From Dethiosulfovibrio sp. (GTDB lineage: Bacteria > Synergistota > Synergistia > Synergistales > Dethiosulfovibrionaceae), in contig JAQUTB010000139.1 of the NCBI GenBank assembly GCA_028709985.1, positions 1 to 5,479 of the forward strand: a stretch of DNA of 5,479 nucleotides, read 5' to 3'. A program made the translations under genes and the position numbers. The notes under the pieces were generated by a model. That model was given only the letters and a program-made list of their open reading frames with translations, was not told where the DNA came from and searched no databases. Within the stretch, counting starts at the first letter, position 1; each line of letters starts with the position of its first letter. This document shows, piece after piece, positions 1 through 5,379 of this stretch.

Positions 1-7
1 GATAATT

Positions 8-60
8 AAAAAAGATGAAAAATAGAGAGCTGGACCTGGTTCTACCATGGTCCAGCTCTC
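8..60 (-). terminator. Rho-independent terminator of the DUF2023-type gene
   Basis: A 12-bp perfect stem pairs 25-36 with 49-60, extended by TGGT/ACCA (37-40 with 44-47) across a single bulged base at 48. Read on the minus strand it is followed by a T-rich tail with runs of five and six T (8-24). It begins directly at the stop codon of the gene at 61-396. The plus-strand side has no comparable T run, so it works mainly in the minus direction. Confidence 0.88.
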
Positions 61-396
61 TTATCCTATTAGCTCTTCTCTTTCGGGCCTTTTTTTTAGA
101 TACCGTGAGCACTGTTGCATTCTGTCGTAGCCCAACATTATTCCTAGTATAAAGTCTTGTTCGTCGGTTAATCGAGAAAGATCGATAGTGCCAAACTTTT
201 TGACCACCGAGATGCAGTCCGGGTGGCCGAAGAACACGTTTATCCGGTCGTCTCCTATGCGGTGTATCAGGTATGGGATTTTGTGGTGGTCCAACTTATG
301 TGTTATCACCGGAAGGTCCGAAAGGGGTGCTGTGTGGAGGATCAGGTTTCTAAGGCCTTTCCAGTACTCGTAGACGTGATGGCAAAATATCTCCAA
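61..396 (-). CDS. DUF2023-type small cytosolic protein, TTG start
   Basis: A 111-residue protein of unknown function that I assign from memory to the DUF2023 (PF09633) type. Visible hallmarks are the N-terminal FCHHVYEYWKGLRNLILHT stretch (residues 4-22), an INVFFG segment (52-57) and a C-terminal DFILGIMLGYDR..QC..YL block (81-100). There is no signal peptide or membrane segment, so it is probably cytosolic. Length fits a family of about 100-120 residues. I chose the TTG at 394-396 because AGGAGGG lies seven bases upstream and the family-like sequence begins right there. An in-frame ATG at 501 would add 35 unlikely residues and has no ribosome binding site. It is transcribed alone from the promoter at 555-583 through a long structured leader and ends at the terminator at 8-60. 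Cysteines at 5, 61 and 96 and paired histidines at 6-7 and 37-38 are visible, but any metal or redox role is conjecture. Confidence 0.75.
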   Translation of the reverse strand: MEIFCHHVYEYWKGLRNLILHTAPLSDLPVITHKLDHHKIPYLIHRIGDDRINVFFGHPDCISVVKKFGTIDLSRLTDEQDFILGIMLGYDRMQQCSRYLKKRPEREELIG

Positions 397-549
397 GGCT
401 ATCCCTCCTGTTGTTATGCCTCCCAATGACACGCGCCTTAAAATAAGGATGAAGCCCGGGGGGAACCGGGCTTCTGCATTGAGAGGGGGAATTGACATCA
501 TGTCAGGAAAGAACGGAAGGGGAGTTCGTTCTATCTAACTTCCCGACTG
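397..549 (-). promoter_or_regulatory. Structured 5' leader of the DUF2023-type gene
   Basis: About 150 bases separate the predicted transcription start (near 548) from the TTG start. Foldable elements in transcript order: (a) a hairpin with AGAACG (527-532) paired to CGTTCT (510-515), extended by GGAA/TTCC (540-543 with 506-509) across a one-sided bulge; (b) a 10-bp helix pairing 477-486 with 419-428, including one G-U; (c) inside it, a perfect 9-bp hairpin, 466-474 with 451-459; (d) also inside, a 5-bp hairpin, 444-448 with 436-440. Elements b-d form a three-way junction. The 3' strand of helix b holds an SD-like GGGAGG, while the true SD (403-409) follows unpaired. The C-rich strand at 483-487 could instead pair with that SD. 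I do not recognise a known riboswitch class. The helices are seen; regulation is inferred. Confidence 0.45.
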
Positions 550-554
550 ACCAT

Positions 555-583
555 AGGATACACCTTGGAGTTCGTTTTGTCAA
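555..583 (-). promoter_or_regulatory. Sigma70-type promoter of the DUF2023-type gene
   Basis: On the minus strand a perfect TTGACA (578-583) is followed by a 17-base spacer and TATCCT (555-560). This is the best promoter in the window. It starts nine bases past the stop codon of the coiled-coil gene and places the transcription start near 548, giving the long leader at 397-549. Confidence 0.8.
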
Positions 584-591
584 ACACTTTT

Positions 592-918
592 TTAGGTGAC
601 TTTCTCGGTCATCCTCCTCCACTTGGATTCCCTCTCGTATCGTCTCTGTGCCAGGAGTTCCTGCCTCTGTTTCTTCTCTTCCCAGTCTTCCTCCGCCAGT
701 TCTCTCGATTTTTCCCTGGTTTTTTGAGCTTTCTTCTTGAGGTCTTTCATCTCGTAAAAGGCCTTACGCCTCTCTTGTCCCTCCCTGACGGTATCGTTGT
801 GAACGTCAACCATATCTGTTAGCGTTTTTTGAACTTTTTTCTCCGATTTTTTGTATTCCTCTATCAGCTCTTTTTCCGTCTGAGGCACTTTTGCCGGCGT
901 TCCTGGTTCTATCCTCAT
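592..918 (-). CDS. Small charged coiled-coil protein, function unknown
   Basis: A 108-residue protein that I do not recognise. After a short Pro-containing head (residues 1-13) almost the whole chain is Lys, Glu, Arg and Gln with regularly spaced Leu, Val and Met, predicting long amphipathic helices and probable coiled coil (about 15-36 and 45-105). It has no cysteine, signal peptide or membrane segment. The ATG start is supported by AGGAGG eight bases upstream. It lies 66 bases downstream of the efflux permease on the same strand, so it could be read through from that operon or from a weak promoter at 957-984. No terminator separates it from the next promoter (555-583), so readthrough into the DUF2023 leader is possible. 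Low-complexity charged composition makes any distant similarity untrustworthy. The good ribosome binding site and intact frame argue that it is a real gene. Confidence 0.7.
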   Translation of the reverse strand: MRIEPGTPAKVPQTEKELIEEYKKSEKKVQKTLTDMVDVHNDTVREGQERRKAFYEMKDLKKKAQKTREKSRELAEEDWEEKKQRQELLAQRRYERESKWRRMTEKVT

Positions 919-956
919 AGGGATCCCCTCCTCTCAAGCTGAACGGTTACTTGTAT

Positions 957-984
957 ATATTATCGGATCTTTTCCCTTTGTCCA
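957..984 (-). promoter_or_regulatory. Possible promoter of the coiled-coil gene
   Basis: The minus strand has TGGACA (979-984, one mismatch to TTGACA), a 16-base spacer, then an AT-only stretch giving TAATAT (957-962), with overlapping TATATA alternatives. It sits directly after the permease stop codon. Exact -10 choice is unclear, so this is weak evidence for independent transcription. Confidence 0.3.
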
Positions 985-2073
985 TCAGCTCCTATCGCAG
1001 GATAACGACGTTTTCCCGCCCCGGTTTAGCCTGTCTTTGAAACGGTTTGCCAGCCATGTCGTCAGGAGGACCACAGCTGCTCCTATCTGAACCCATAGAG
1101 GAAGGTGATCCGCTCCCTGCCCTATGGTGGCCTGGGCGGATACTTGATATATGTGGTAAATGTGGTCTAGTGTTAATCCCGCGCCTATCGACACAGTAGC
1201 TATGGAGGACAGGTATATAGCTAGTCTTCTTGCTCCAAGGATCCTGTAGATTAGGGGGACGTTTATGATGGAGGTTGCCGGTCCTGCCATTAGAAACACC
1301 AAAGCCGCGCCGGGAGAGACTCCCTTGAGTATCAGCGCAGCAGCGAGAGGGGTTGAAGACGTCGCGCAGGTGTACATTGGAATTCCGATAAGTGCCATCA
1401 GGACCATGGACGATAGCCCTCCTCCAAGGGATCTCTCAAGGAAAGTCTCAGGCACGGCAACCGAGATGACGCCGGATAGGATTATTCCGAGGAAAAACAT
1501 ATTGGACAGGTCTCCCCACACGTCGAATACGGCGAAGCTGAACCCTTCCTTAAGCCTGTCTGTCCACGCTACCCCCTGCGTTTTTTTATCGTCGTGGTGG
1601 TGATGTCCATGAGAGTGTTCCGAGCAACTACAGGATGTCTGTTCAGGTTCCACCTCTGCTCCACCGAAAAGGACCGAAAGACCCCCTGCGACGAAGGCGG
1701 ATAGGAATGCCACTATCGGACGAGCCACGGTCATTATGGGATCCAGAAGGGCGTAGCTGAGGGCTATGGAATCGATCCCAGATTGTGGGGTCGATATGAG
1801 AAAAGACATTGTCGCACTGGACGAAGCTCCCTGTTTCCTGAGGGCAGCGGCAGCTGGAATGACTCCACATGAGCAAAGAGGTAGAGGTATCCCGGCTATG
1901 GAAGCCCTTAGCACAGGTAAAAAGCCTTTTCCCCCTAGGTATCTCTGCACAAGTGATTGATCGATAAAAGCCTTGAGAAGCCCGCTTATAGCTATCCCCA
2001 TAACCATATAGGGAGCCGCATCCATGAACATAGCGAAGGTTTCCTCCACCACGGAATACACGAAAGAAAACAT
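985..2073 (-). CDS. SO_0444-type Cu/Zn efflux permease
   Basis: A 362-residue inner-membrane permease of the DUF318/ArsP-like superfamily, closest by eye to the SO_0444 Cu/Zn efflux group. It has two homologous membrane halves. The first contains PLPLCSCGVIP (residues 63-73, cysteines 67 and 69) followed by a STPQSG segment. The second contains GIPMYTCATSSTP (Cys236) and LMAGPATS. Between them is a soluble linker (about 146-163) with a CSC pair and a run of histidines (153, 155, 157-160), a typical metal-binding loop. The ATG at 2071-2073 is chosen because AAGGAGG lies nine bases upstream; a longer start at 2112 would run deep into the upstream regulator. The regulator's stop codon at 2075-2077 lies inside this translation-initiation region, so the two genes are co-transcribed and probably translationally coupled. 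Export of Zn, Cu or a similar thiophilic ion is inferred from family and regulator; arsenical export by an ArsP relative is the main alternative. Confidence 0.85.
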   Translation of the reverse strand: MFSFVYSVVEETFAMFMDAAPYMVMGIAISGLLKAFIDQSLVQRYLGGKGFLPVLRASIAGIPLPLCSCGVIPAAAALRKQGASSSATMSFLISTPQSGIDSIALSYALLDPIMTVARPIVAFLSAFVAGGLSVLFGGAEVEPEQTSCSCSEHSHGHHHHDDKKTQGVAWTDRLKEGFSFAVFDVWGDLSNMFFLGIILSGVISVAVPETFLERSLGGGLSSMVLMALIGIPMYTCATSSTPLAAALILKGVSPGAALVFLMAGPATSIINVPLIYRILGARRLAIYLSSIATVSIGAGLTLDHIYHIYQVSAQATIGQGADHLPLWVQIGAAVVLLTTWLANRFKDRLNRGGKTSLSCDRS

Positions 2074-2074
2074 T

Positions 2075-2380
2075 TTAACTTTCCTCCTTATCCTTGTGAG
2101 CTTGATGTTCAAGTCCGATGGTAAGTATCAGATACACGTGATGGTCGTCCAGCGAGTAGAAGAGCTTTTTCCCGTCCCTTCTTCTCTTCACCAGCCTGAG
2201 CTGCCGCAGGTTTCTCAGATGGTGTGATGCCGATGACTCGCTTATGTCCAACGACGACGCCAGGTCGGAAACGCACCTCTCTCCGTCCATCAATCCCAGG
2301 ACTATACCGAGCCTGGTCGAATCCCCTAGAGCTCTGAACATAGAGCTTAAATCGTCGAGAAAATCCCTGGTTCTGTCCAA
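2075..2380 (-). CDS. ArsR/SmtB-family metal-sensing repressor, TTG start
   Basis: A 101-residue winged-helix repressor. Counted from the TTG start, it shows the ALGDSTRLGI helix (residues 17-26), ERCVSDLA (34-41), the recognition helix region SESSASHHLRNLR (47-59) and the wing KRRRDGKKLFYSL (65-77). The C-terminal helix carries Asp79, His81, His92 and His95 in D-x-H-(10)-H-x-x-H spacing, exactly the alpha5 zinc site pattern of CzrA (SmtB has Glu at the last position). Cys36 and Asp39 match half of the SmtB alpha3N site. If the upstream ATG (2399-2401) were used, an extra Cys would join the N terminus, but that codon has no ribosome binding site and lies at the predicted transcription start. 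The TTG has AAGGGGG eight bases upstream. It should bind the inverted repeat at 2398-2413, release it on metal binding, and so control itself and the permease that follows one base after its stop codon. Zinc is the likeliest effector. Confidence 0.88.
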   Translation of the reverse strand: MDRTRDFLDDLSSMFRALGDSTRLGIVLGLMDGERCVSDLASSLDISESSASHHLRNLRQLRLVKRRRDGKKLFYSLDDHHVYLILTIGLEHQAHKDKEES

Positions 2381-2397
2381 ATCACACACCCCCTTAT

Positions 2398-2413
2398 ACA
2401 TATGATTATATGT
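2398..2413. promoter_or_regulatory. Probable ArsR-family operator (inverted repeat)
   Basis: A perfect 6-4-6 inverted repeat, ACATAT-N4-ATATGT, covers the -10 box and start point of the repressor promoter. AT-rich repeats overlapping the promoter are typical operators of SmtB/ArsR-family repressors. Assignment is by position and symmetry only. Confidence 0.6.
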
Positions 2414-2433
2414 TCAAGTGTCTAAAAAAACAA
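2405..2433 (-). promoter_or_regulatory. Promoter of the repressor-permease operon
   Basis: The minus strand shows TTGTTT (2428-2433), a 17-base spacer and a perfect TATAAT (2405-2410). The predicted start near 2398 gives an untranslated leader of about 20 bases before the TTG at 2380, which is the main reason to reject the ATG at 2401. The -10 box is embedded in the inverted repeat, so bound repressor would block polymerase. Confidence 0.65.
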
Positions 2434-2442
2434 TCCCTCTTG

Positions 2443-2471
2443 TTGCGTACAACGACGAAAACTGGTATATG
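2443..2471 (+). promoter_or_regulatory. Possible promoter of the YibE/F gene
   Basis: TTGCGT (2443-2448), a 17-base spacer and TATATG (2466-2471) preceded by TG (2463-2464), an extended -10 pattern. The predicted start lies about 30 bases before the TTG start codon. An ATATGT half-site matching the repressor operator overlaps the -10 region (2467-2472). Confidence 0.45.
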
Positions 2472-2510
2472 TCTGGCCTATGGTTTTAAACTTTTAAGGG
2501 GGCGTGGTTT

Positions 2511-3641
2511 TTGAACAGGAAGAGGATTCTAAAGACATCCGTGGCGGTTTTTCTGTCCGCTTTGCTCTCATGGGCGGTGGGAGTTGCAGTGGGGGCTCTG
2601 GTGATCAGCTCTTGGGATTACGAGGATTGTTGGGTGGTGCGGATCGAGGCGGTTCGGCTTTCTCCCGTTCAAAATGATTCGGAGGAAGGATGGATCACGA
2701 AGAGCTTCGACGTTTTGGTTACTTTTCTCTCCGGCGAGTCCAAGGGAGACAGCGGTTCCGTGACAGTGGAGCAACTTGCAGAGAGCCACCTAAAGCTCAT
2801 TCCTGGCAGGAATTACGTGTTGATGGCGGACCGTTTTTCCGATGGTGTCACCCAGTTTTCCGTGACCGATAGATTCAGGCTCCCTTGGGTTGTGTCGTTT
2901 TTGCTTTTTTCGGTTTTGGCCGTCTGTGTGTTGGCCGGATGGACTGGAGCCAGGGCCGTATTAGGGTTGGGGATATCGCTGTTCGTGTTGGTCAAGGGGT
3001 TTGTTCCTGCGGTGTTGGCCGGTCTATCCCCTGTTCTATGTGCCATGGTGGCCCTGGGCATACTGTCTTTTGTCACCATATACTTGGTAGTCAGAAGGCC
3101 CTATTGTAGGCCAGTGGCCTTTGTGGGGGCCATGGGGGGAGCTATAGCGGCCTACGTTATGGGGGCCTCGGCAAGTTGGCTCTGGCAGGTCACTGGGCTG
3201 GGAAGCGACGACGCGACCCTTTTTGCCAGCACCTTTCCCGGTTACGACATGAGTGGTATCTTTCTGGCTTCGGTGATGGTTGGCTCCATCGGCGCTGTTT
3301 TAGACGTGGCAATATCGGTAACCTCGGCGATGGCTGAGCTGGTGGACTACGATTCCTCAATCCCACGGCCAAGACTGTGGAAAGCCGGGACCTCCGTGGG
3401 GAGGGAGATCCTGGGCAGTATGATAAACACCCTGATCCTGGCTTACTTCGGTAGTTCCCTGGTGATGACGATGATGATGGTCAACTCCAAGCCGTCTTTT
3501 GCCTTTTTGTTCAACGATCCCATGGTGAGCCAGGAGCTGATACAGAGCCTGGCAGGGACCATCGGTCTGCTTCTGACGATCCCTATAACCACGTTAGTCG
3601 GCATATGGCTCATGACGAAAAAGGGGACCGGTAGCCTTTAG
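2511..3641 (+). CDS. YibE/F family multi-pass membrane protein
   Basis: A 376-residue integral membrane protein of the YibE/F family (PF07907); its molecular function is not established to my knowledge. An N-terminal membrane anchor (about 10-32) is followed by an extracytoplasmic beta-rich domain (about 40-122) and then about seven hydrophobic segments (roughly 125-143, 146-165, 170-194, 203-224, 248-272, 303-323, 345-367). Family hallmarks seen are GAVLDVAISVTSAMAEL (261-277) with an intramembrane Asp265, and GREILGSMINTLILAYFG (297-314). Length is normal for a fused YibE-YibF protein. The TTG start is supported by AAGGGGG eight bases upstream. The gene is divergent from the metal-responsive operon, sharing a 130-base control region, and converges on the ECF S-component gene. 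The stop codon lies in the loop of the terminator hairpin. The neighbourhood hints at envelope or ion-related transport, but that is only inference. Confidence 0.85.
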   Translation: MNRKRILKTSVAVFLSALLSWAVGVAVGALVISSWDYEDCWVVRIEAVRLSPVQNDSEEGWITKSFDVLVTFLSGESKGDSGSVTVEQLAESHLKLIPGRNYVLMADRFSDGVTQFSVTDRFRLPWVVSFLLFSVLAVCVLAGWTGARAVLGLGISLFVLVKGFVPAVLAGLSPVLCAMVALGILSFVTIYLVVRRPYCRPVAFVGAMGGAIAAYVMGASASWLWQVTGLGSDDATLFASTFPGYDMSGIFLASVMVGSIGAVLDVAISVTSAMAELVDYDSSIPRPRLWKAGTSVGREILGSMINTLILAYFGSSLVMTMMMVNSKPSFAFLFNDPMVSQELIQSLAGTIGLLLTIPITTLVGIWLMTKKGTGSL

Positions 3642-3656
3642 GCCGCCGATCCCCTT
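3621..3656. terminator. Bidirectional terminator between converging genes
   Basis: Arms 3621-3636 and 3641-3656 form a 16-position stem with two mismatches and one G-U pair, closed by a TTTA loop. On the minus strand a run of five T follows (3616-3620), serving the ECF S-component gene. On the plus strand AATTTTAT follows, a weaker tail serving the YibE/F gene, whose last codons and stop form the left arm and loop. Confidence 0.8.
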
Positions 3657-3660
3657 AATT

Positions 3661-4188
3661 TTATCCCTTCACCGCTACTACGGAGGGGTCTATCGCCTTG
3701 TGCAGTCTCAGAAAAAGCATGGCGTATATGGGGGCCGCCATCATGAGGCTTACAGTTGCTCCTGGCATGGTTGTGGCTATCGGCAGGGAGAACAGATGGT
3801 TCAGAAGCATAGGCACTAGCAGGACCGATGTCACAAGCTGGCTTCCCCCTATGGCGGCCACGATAGGTATAAACCTCTCCGATCTTCCCATGGCTTTCCA
3901 GAGTATCGGAGGAAGCACTCCCGTCAGAGCGGCCGTCACAGTGAAGTGGGGCAGATACGCTCCCATCGGGTGCAGCACGAAACCGATAACATCGCCTACG
4001 GCTCCGACCATGGCCCCGGCCAGAGGACCCATGGTCAGTCCGGTCAGTATGGAGGGAAAGGTCCCAAAGCCTATCCTTATTCCCTCTACCCCTCCTATCG
4101 CTATCCTCACGCTGGCAAACCTGGTTAGAACCACGTTCAAGCTCACCATAAGGGCCAGTATCACAAGCCTGCGGGTGGAGTATTTCAC
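3661..4188 (-). CDS. Folate-family ECF transporter S component (FolT-like)
   Basis: A 175-residue membrane protein with about six hydrophobic segments, the size and layout of the substrate-capturing S subunit of energy-coupling factor vitamin transporters. Folate-family-like features are the IRIGFGTFPSILTGLTMGPL stretch (residues 37-56), GAVGDVIGF (62-70, Asp66) and GAYLPHFTVTAALTG (76-90). It would work with a shared EcfA-EcfA'-EcfT module, not encoded here, to import folate or a related pterin. The GTG start has GAGGAG nine bases upstream. It lies 70 bases downstream of the TRAP binding-protein gene on the same strand, with no terminator between them, and one gene away from fhs, whose substrate is tetrahydrofolate, which supports the folate call. 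Another vitamin substrate remains possible because S components diverge quickly. A 200-residue reading frame over the same bases is a shadow. Confidence 0.77.
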   Translation of the reverse strand: MKYSTRRLVILALMVSLNVVLTRFASVRIAIGGVEGIRIGFGTFPSILTGLTMGPLAGAMVGAVGDVIGFVLHPMGAYLPHFTVTAALTGVLPPILWKAMGRSERFIPIVAAIGGSQLVTSVLLVPMLLNHLFSLPIATTMPGATVSLMMAAPIYAMLFLRLHKAIDPSVVAVKG

Positions 4189-4212
4189 CTTTTCTCTCTC
4201 CTCTCGTCTGTT

Positions 4213-4232
4213 TCGGCCTAAAGTCCGGCCGA
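4213..4232. other. Intercistronic hairpin
   Basis: TCGGCC (4213-4218) and GGCCGA (4227-4232) form a perfect 6-bp GC-rich stem with an 8-base loop in the 70-base gap between the TRAP binding-protein gene and the ECF S-component gene. No T run follows in either direction, so it is not a standard terminator. It could be an RNA-stability or processing element, or chance. Confidence 0.35.
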
Positions 4233-4258
4233 GTGGACATTTTCCTATTTTTGGGCTC

Positions 4259-5293
4259 CTATGGCAAGAGGAGGGATCTTTGAATCTCCCCCCTCAATCC
4301 CATCAGGATTTTCAGAGCTTTCTCTTTATCGTTGGAGTTTTTGATGTAGATATCGTCGATTCGCCCGTCTATCGTCTCGGCGAAGGCCTGTCTTTGCTGT
4401 CTTGTCAGCTCCAGGTAGCTATGCCCTTTGGGTAGGGAAGATCTTATCTCCATCAGCCTTTTTTGATTCAGCTCCATCTGGGTTCTCATGGCGAAAGGGC
4501 GAAGCTCCTGGACCACATCGGAAACCATCTTTCTGACGTCGTCGGGAAGGGACCTCCAAAAGCCCAAGTTGGCCATGGTCTGCATGACGTATATCTTGTG
4601 CTGGGACCTGATATAGTATTTCTGTGAGTCCATAAACCCCATCTCCCGAACTATGTAGGGGGCGTTTTCCTGCGCCTCCACTATGCCAAGCTGTAGGCTG
4701 CTGTATACTTCGGTGAAAGGTATCACCTTTGGATTTGCACCCAAAAGCCTGTAGGCTTCGGCTATTATCCGTGACGGCATGGTCCTCATCTTTAGTCCGG
4801 TGAAATCCTGTGGGTAGAGCAGCGGTCTGTTGGAGGTCCAGTCCATGGCTCCCTCGCTCCAATACGAGAGCACGGTTACCCCGCCTTTTTCGTAGACCGA
4901 GTTTAACGTATCGTTCAAAGCGGCGCTGGTTGCCAGGATTCTCTCGTTTTGATGCTGATCGTCGGGGAAAAGGAACGGGATGGAGAAAACCTGGTTCTCA
5001 GGGACGAACTCGCCAACCTGGCCCGCCCCGTCCAGTATGAACTCCAGGGCTCCCTGCTGGCAGAGCTTGTAGATTTCCTGTGGGGTTCCTATGGTGCCTA
5101 GAGGAAACACCGTCAGGTTTATCTTCCCACCCGATCTCTCGTGAAGCAGCCTGGCGAACTCCCTGGCGTAGAGGTCGCAGACGCTTCCCTCCACCTCCTC
5201 CTCGGCTAGCCTCCAATAGTAGACCTCACTCCAAGCCCCTGTCGCCATAAGCGTGATAAAAACGAGAGCAATAATCAAAACTCTATTTTTCAC
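4259..5293 (-). CDS. dctP: TRAP transporter solute-binding protein, DctP family
   Basis: A 344-residue periplasmic substrate-binding protein of the DctP family, which delivers small, usually carboxylate, ligands to a DctQ/DctM membrane pair. Residues 1-22 form a signal peptide: a KNR head, a hydrophobic core and an ATGAWS end. The family core is clear: GTPQEIYKLCQQGALEF (69-85), IPFLF (105-109), GLKMRTMPS (166-174) with Arg170 at the position that normally binds the ligand carboxylate, and PFTEVYSSLQLGIVEAQEN (192-210), where the usual VDGQEN appears as VEAQEN. The GTG start has AAAGGGGTGA six bases upstream, a near-full SD match. No DctQ or DctM gene occurs on either side in the window: fhs ends upstream behind a terminator, and the next gene downstream is an ECF S component. 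Its membrane partners must be elsewhere, or it has another role. The ligand cannot be told from sequence. Confidence 0.9.
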   Translation of the reverse strand: MKNRVLIIALVFITLMATGAWSEVYYWRLAEEEVEGSVCDLYAREFARLLHERSGGKINLTVFPLGTIGTPQEIYKLCQQGALEFILDGAGQVGEFVPENQVFSIPFLFPDDQHQNERILATSAALNDTLNSVYEKGGVTVLSYWSEGAMDWTSNRPLLYPQDFTGLKMRTMPSRIIAEAYRLLGANPKVIPFTEVYSSLQLGIVEAQENAPYIVREMGFMDSQKYYIRSQHKIYVMQTMANLGFWRSLPDDVRKMVSDVVQELRPFAMRTQMELNQKRLMEIRSSLPKGHSYLELTRQQRQAFAETIDGRIDDIYIKNSNDKEKALKILMGLRGEIQRSLLLP

Positions 5294-5326
5294 GTTATTT
5301 CACCCCTTTCCCAACGCTATACCATC

Positions 5327-5355
5327 ACTATAGGCAAAAAAGACGGGGACCGCAA
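5327..5355 (-). promoter_or_regulatory. Possible promoter of the dctP gene
   Basis: The minus strand shows TTGCGG (5350-5355), a 17-base spacer and TATAGT (5327-5332), 33 bases before the GTG start. The -35 falls inside the loop and descending arm of the fhs terminator. The -35 is only half-matched, and a nearby TGGTATAGC is an alternative extended -10. Confidence 0.35.
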
Positions 5356-5366
5356 GGTCCCCGTCT
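5335..5366 (-). terminator. fhs: Rho-independent terminator of fhs
   Basis: A perfect 11-bp GC-rich stem (5341-5351 with 5356-5366) with a 4-base loop is followed on the minus strand by a run of T continuing from the stem (5336-5340). It starts 13 bases past the fhs stop codon. Plus-strand flanks lack a T run. Confidence 0.92.
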
Positions 5367-5379
5367 CAGGATGTAGCGG

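Noticed and set aside
451..474. Perfect 9-bp GC-rich hairpin as a terminator of the coiled-coil gene.
   Set aside because: No T run follows directly on either strand, and it lies downstream of another gene's promoter; better explained as part of that gene's leader.
397..501. N-terminal 35-codon extension of the DUF2023-type gene from the ATG at 501.
   Set aside because: No ribosome binding site before the ATG, the added residues are unlike the family, and the TTG at 396 has a strong, well-spaced SD.
985..2073. Permease as an arsenical exporter (ArsP).
   Set aside because: The Cys/His-rich linker and the CzrA-like zinc site in its regulator favour a Cu/Zn-type exporter; kept as an alternative in the entry.
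2074..2112. Longer permease start at 2112.
   Set aside because: It overlaps the regulator gene by 38 bases, lacks an SD, and the ATG at 2073 has AAGGAGG at proper spacing.
2381..2401. ATG start of the ArsR-family gene at 2401.
   Set aside because: It lies at the predicted transcription start and within the operator, without any SD; the TTG at 2380 fits better.
3638..4435. Long open frames of 200 residues (minus, 3638-4240) and 245 residues (plus, 3698-4435).
   Set aside because: Both overlap the clear ECF S-component and dctP genes, lack family-like sequence and hydrophobic pattern, and are reading-frame shadows.
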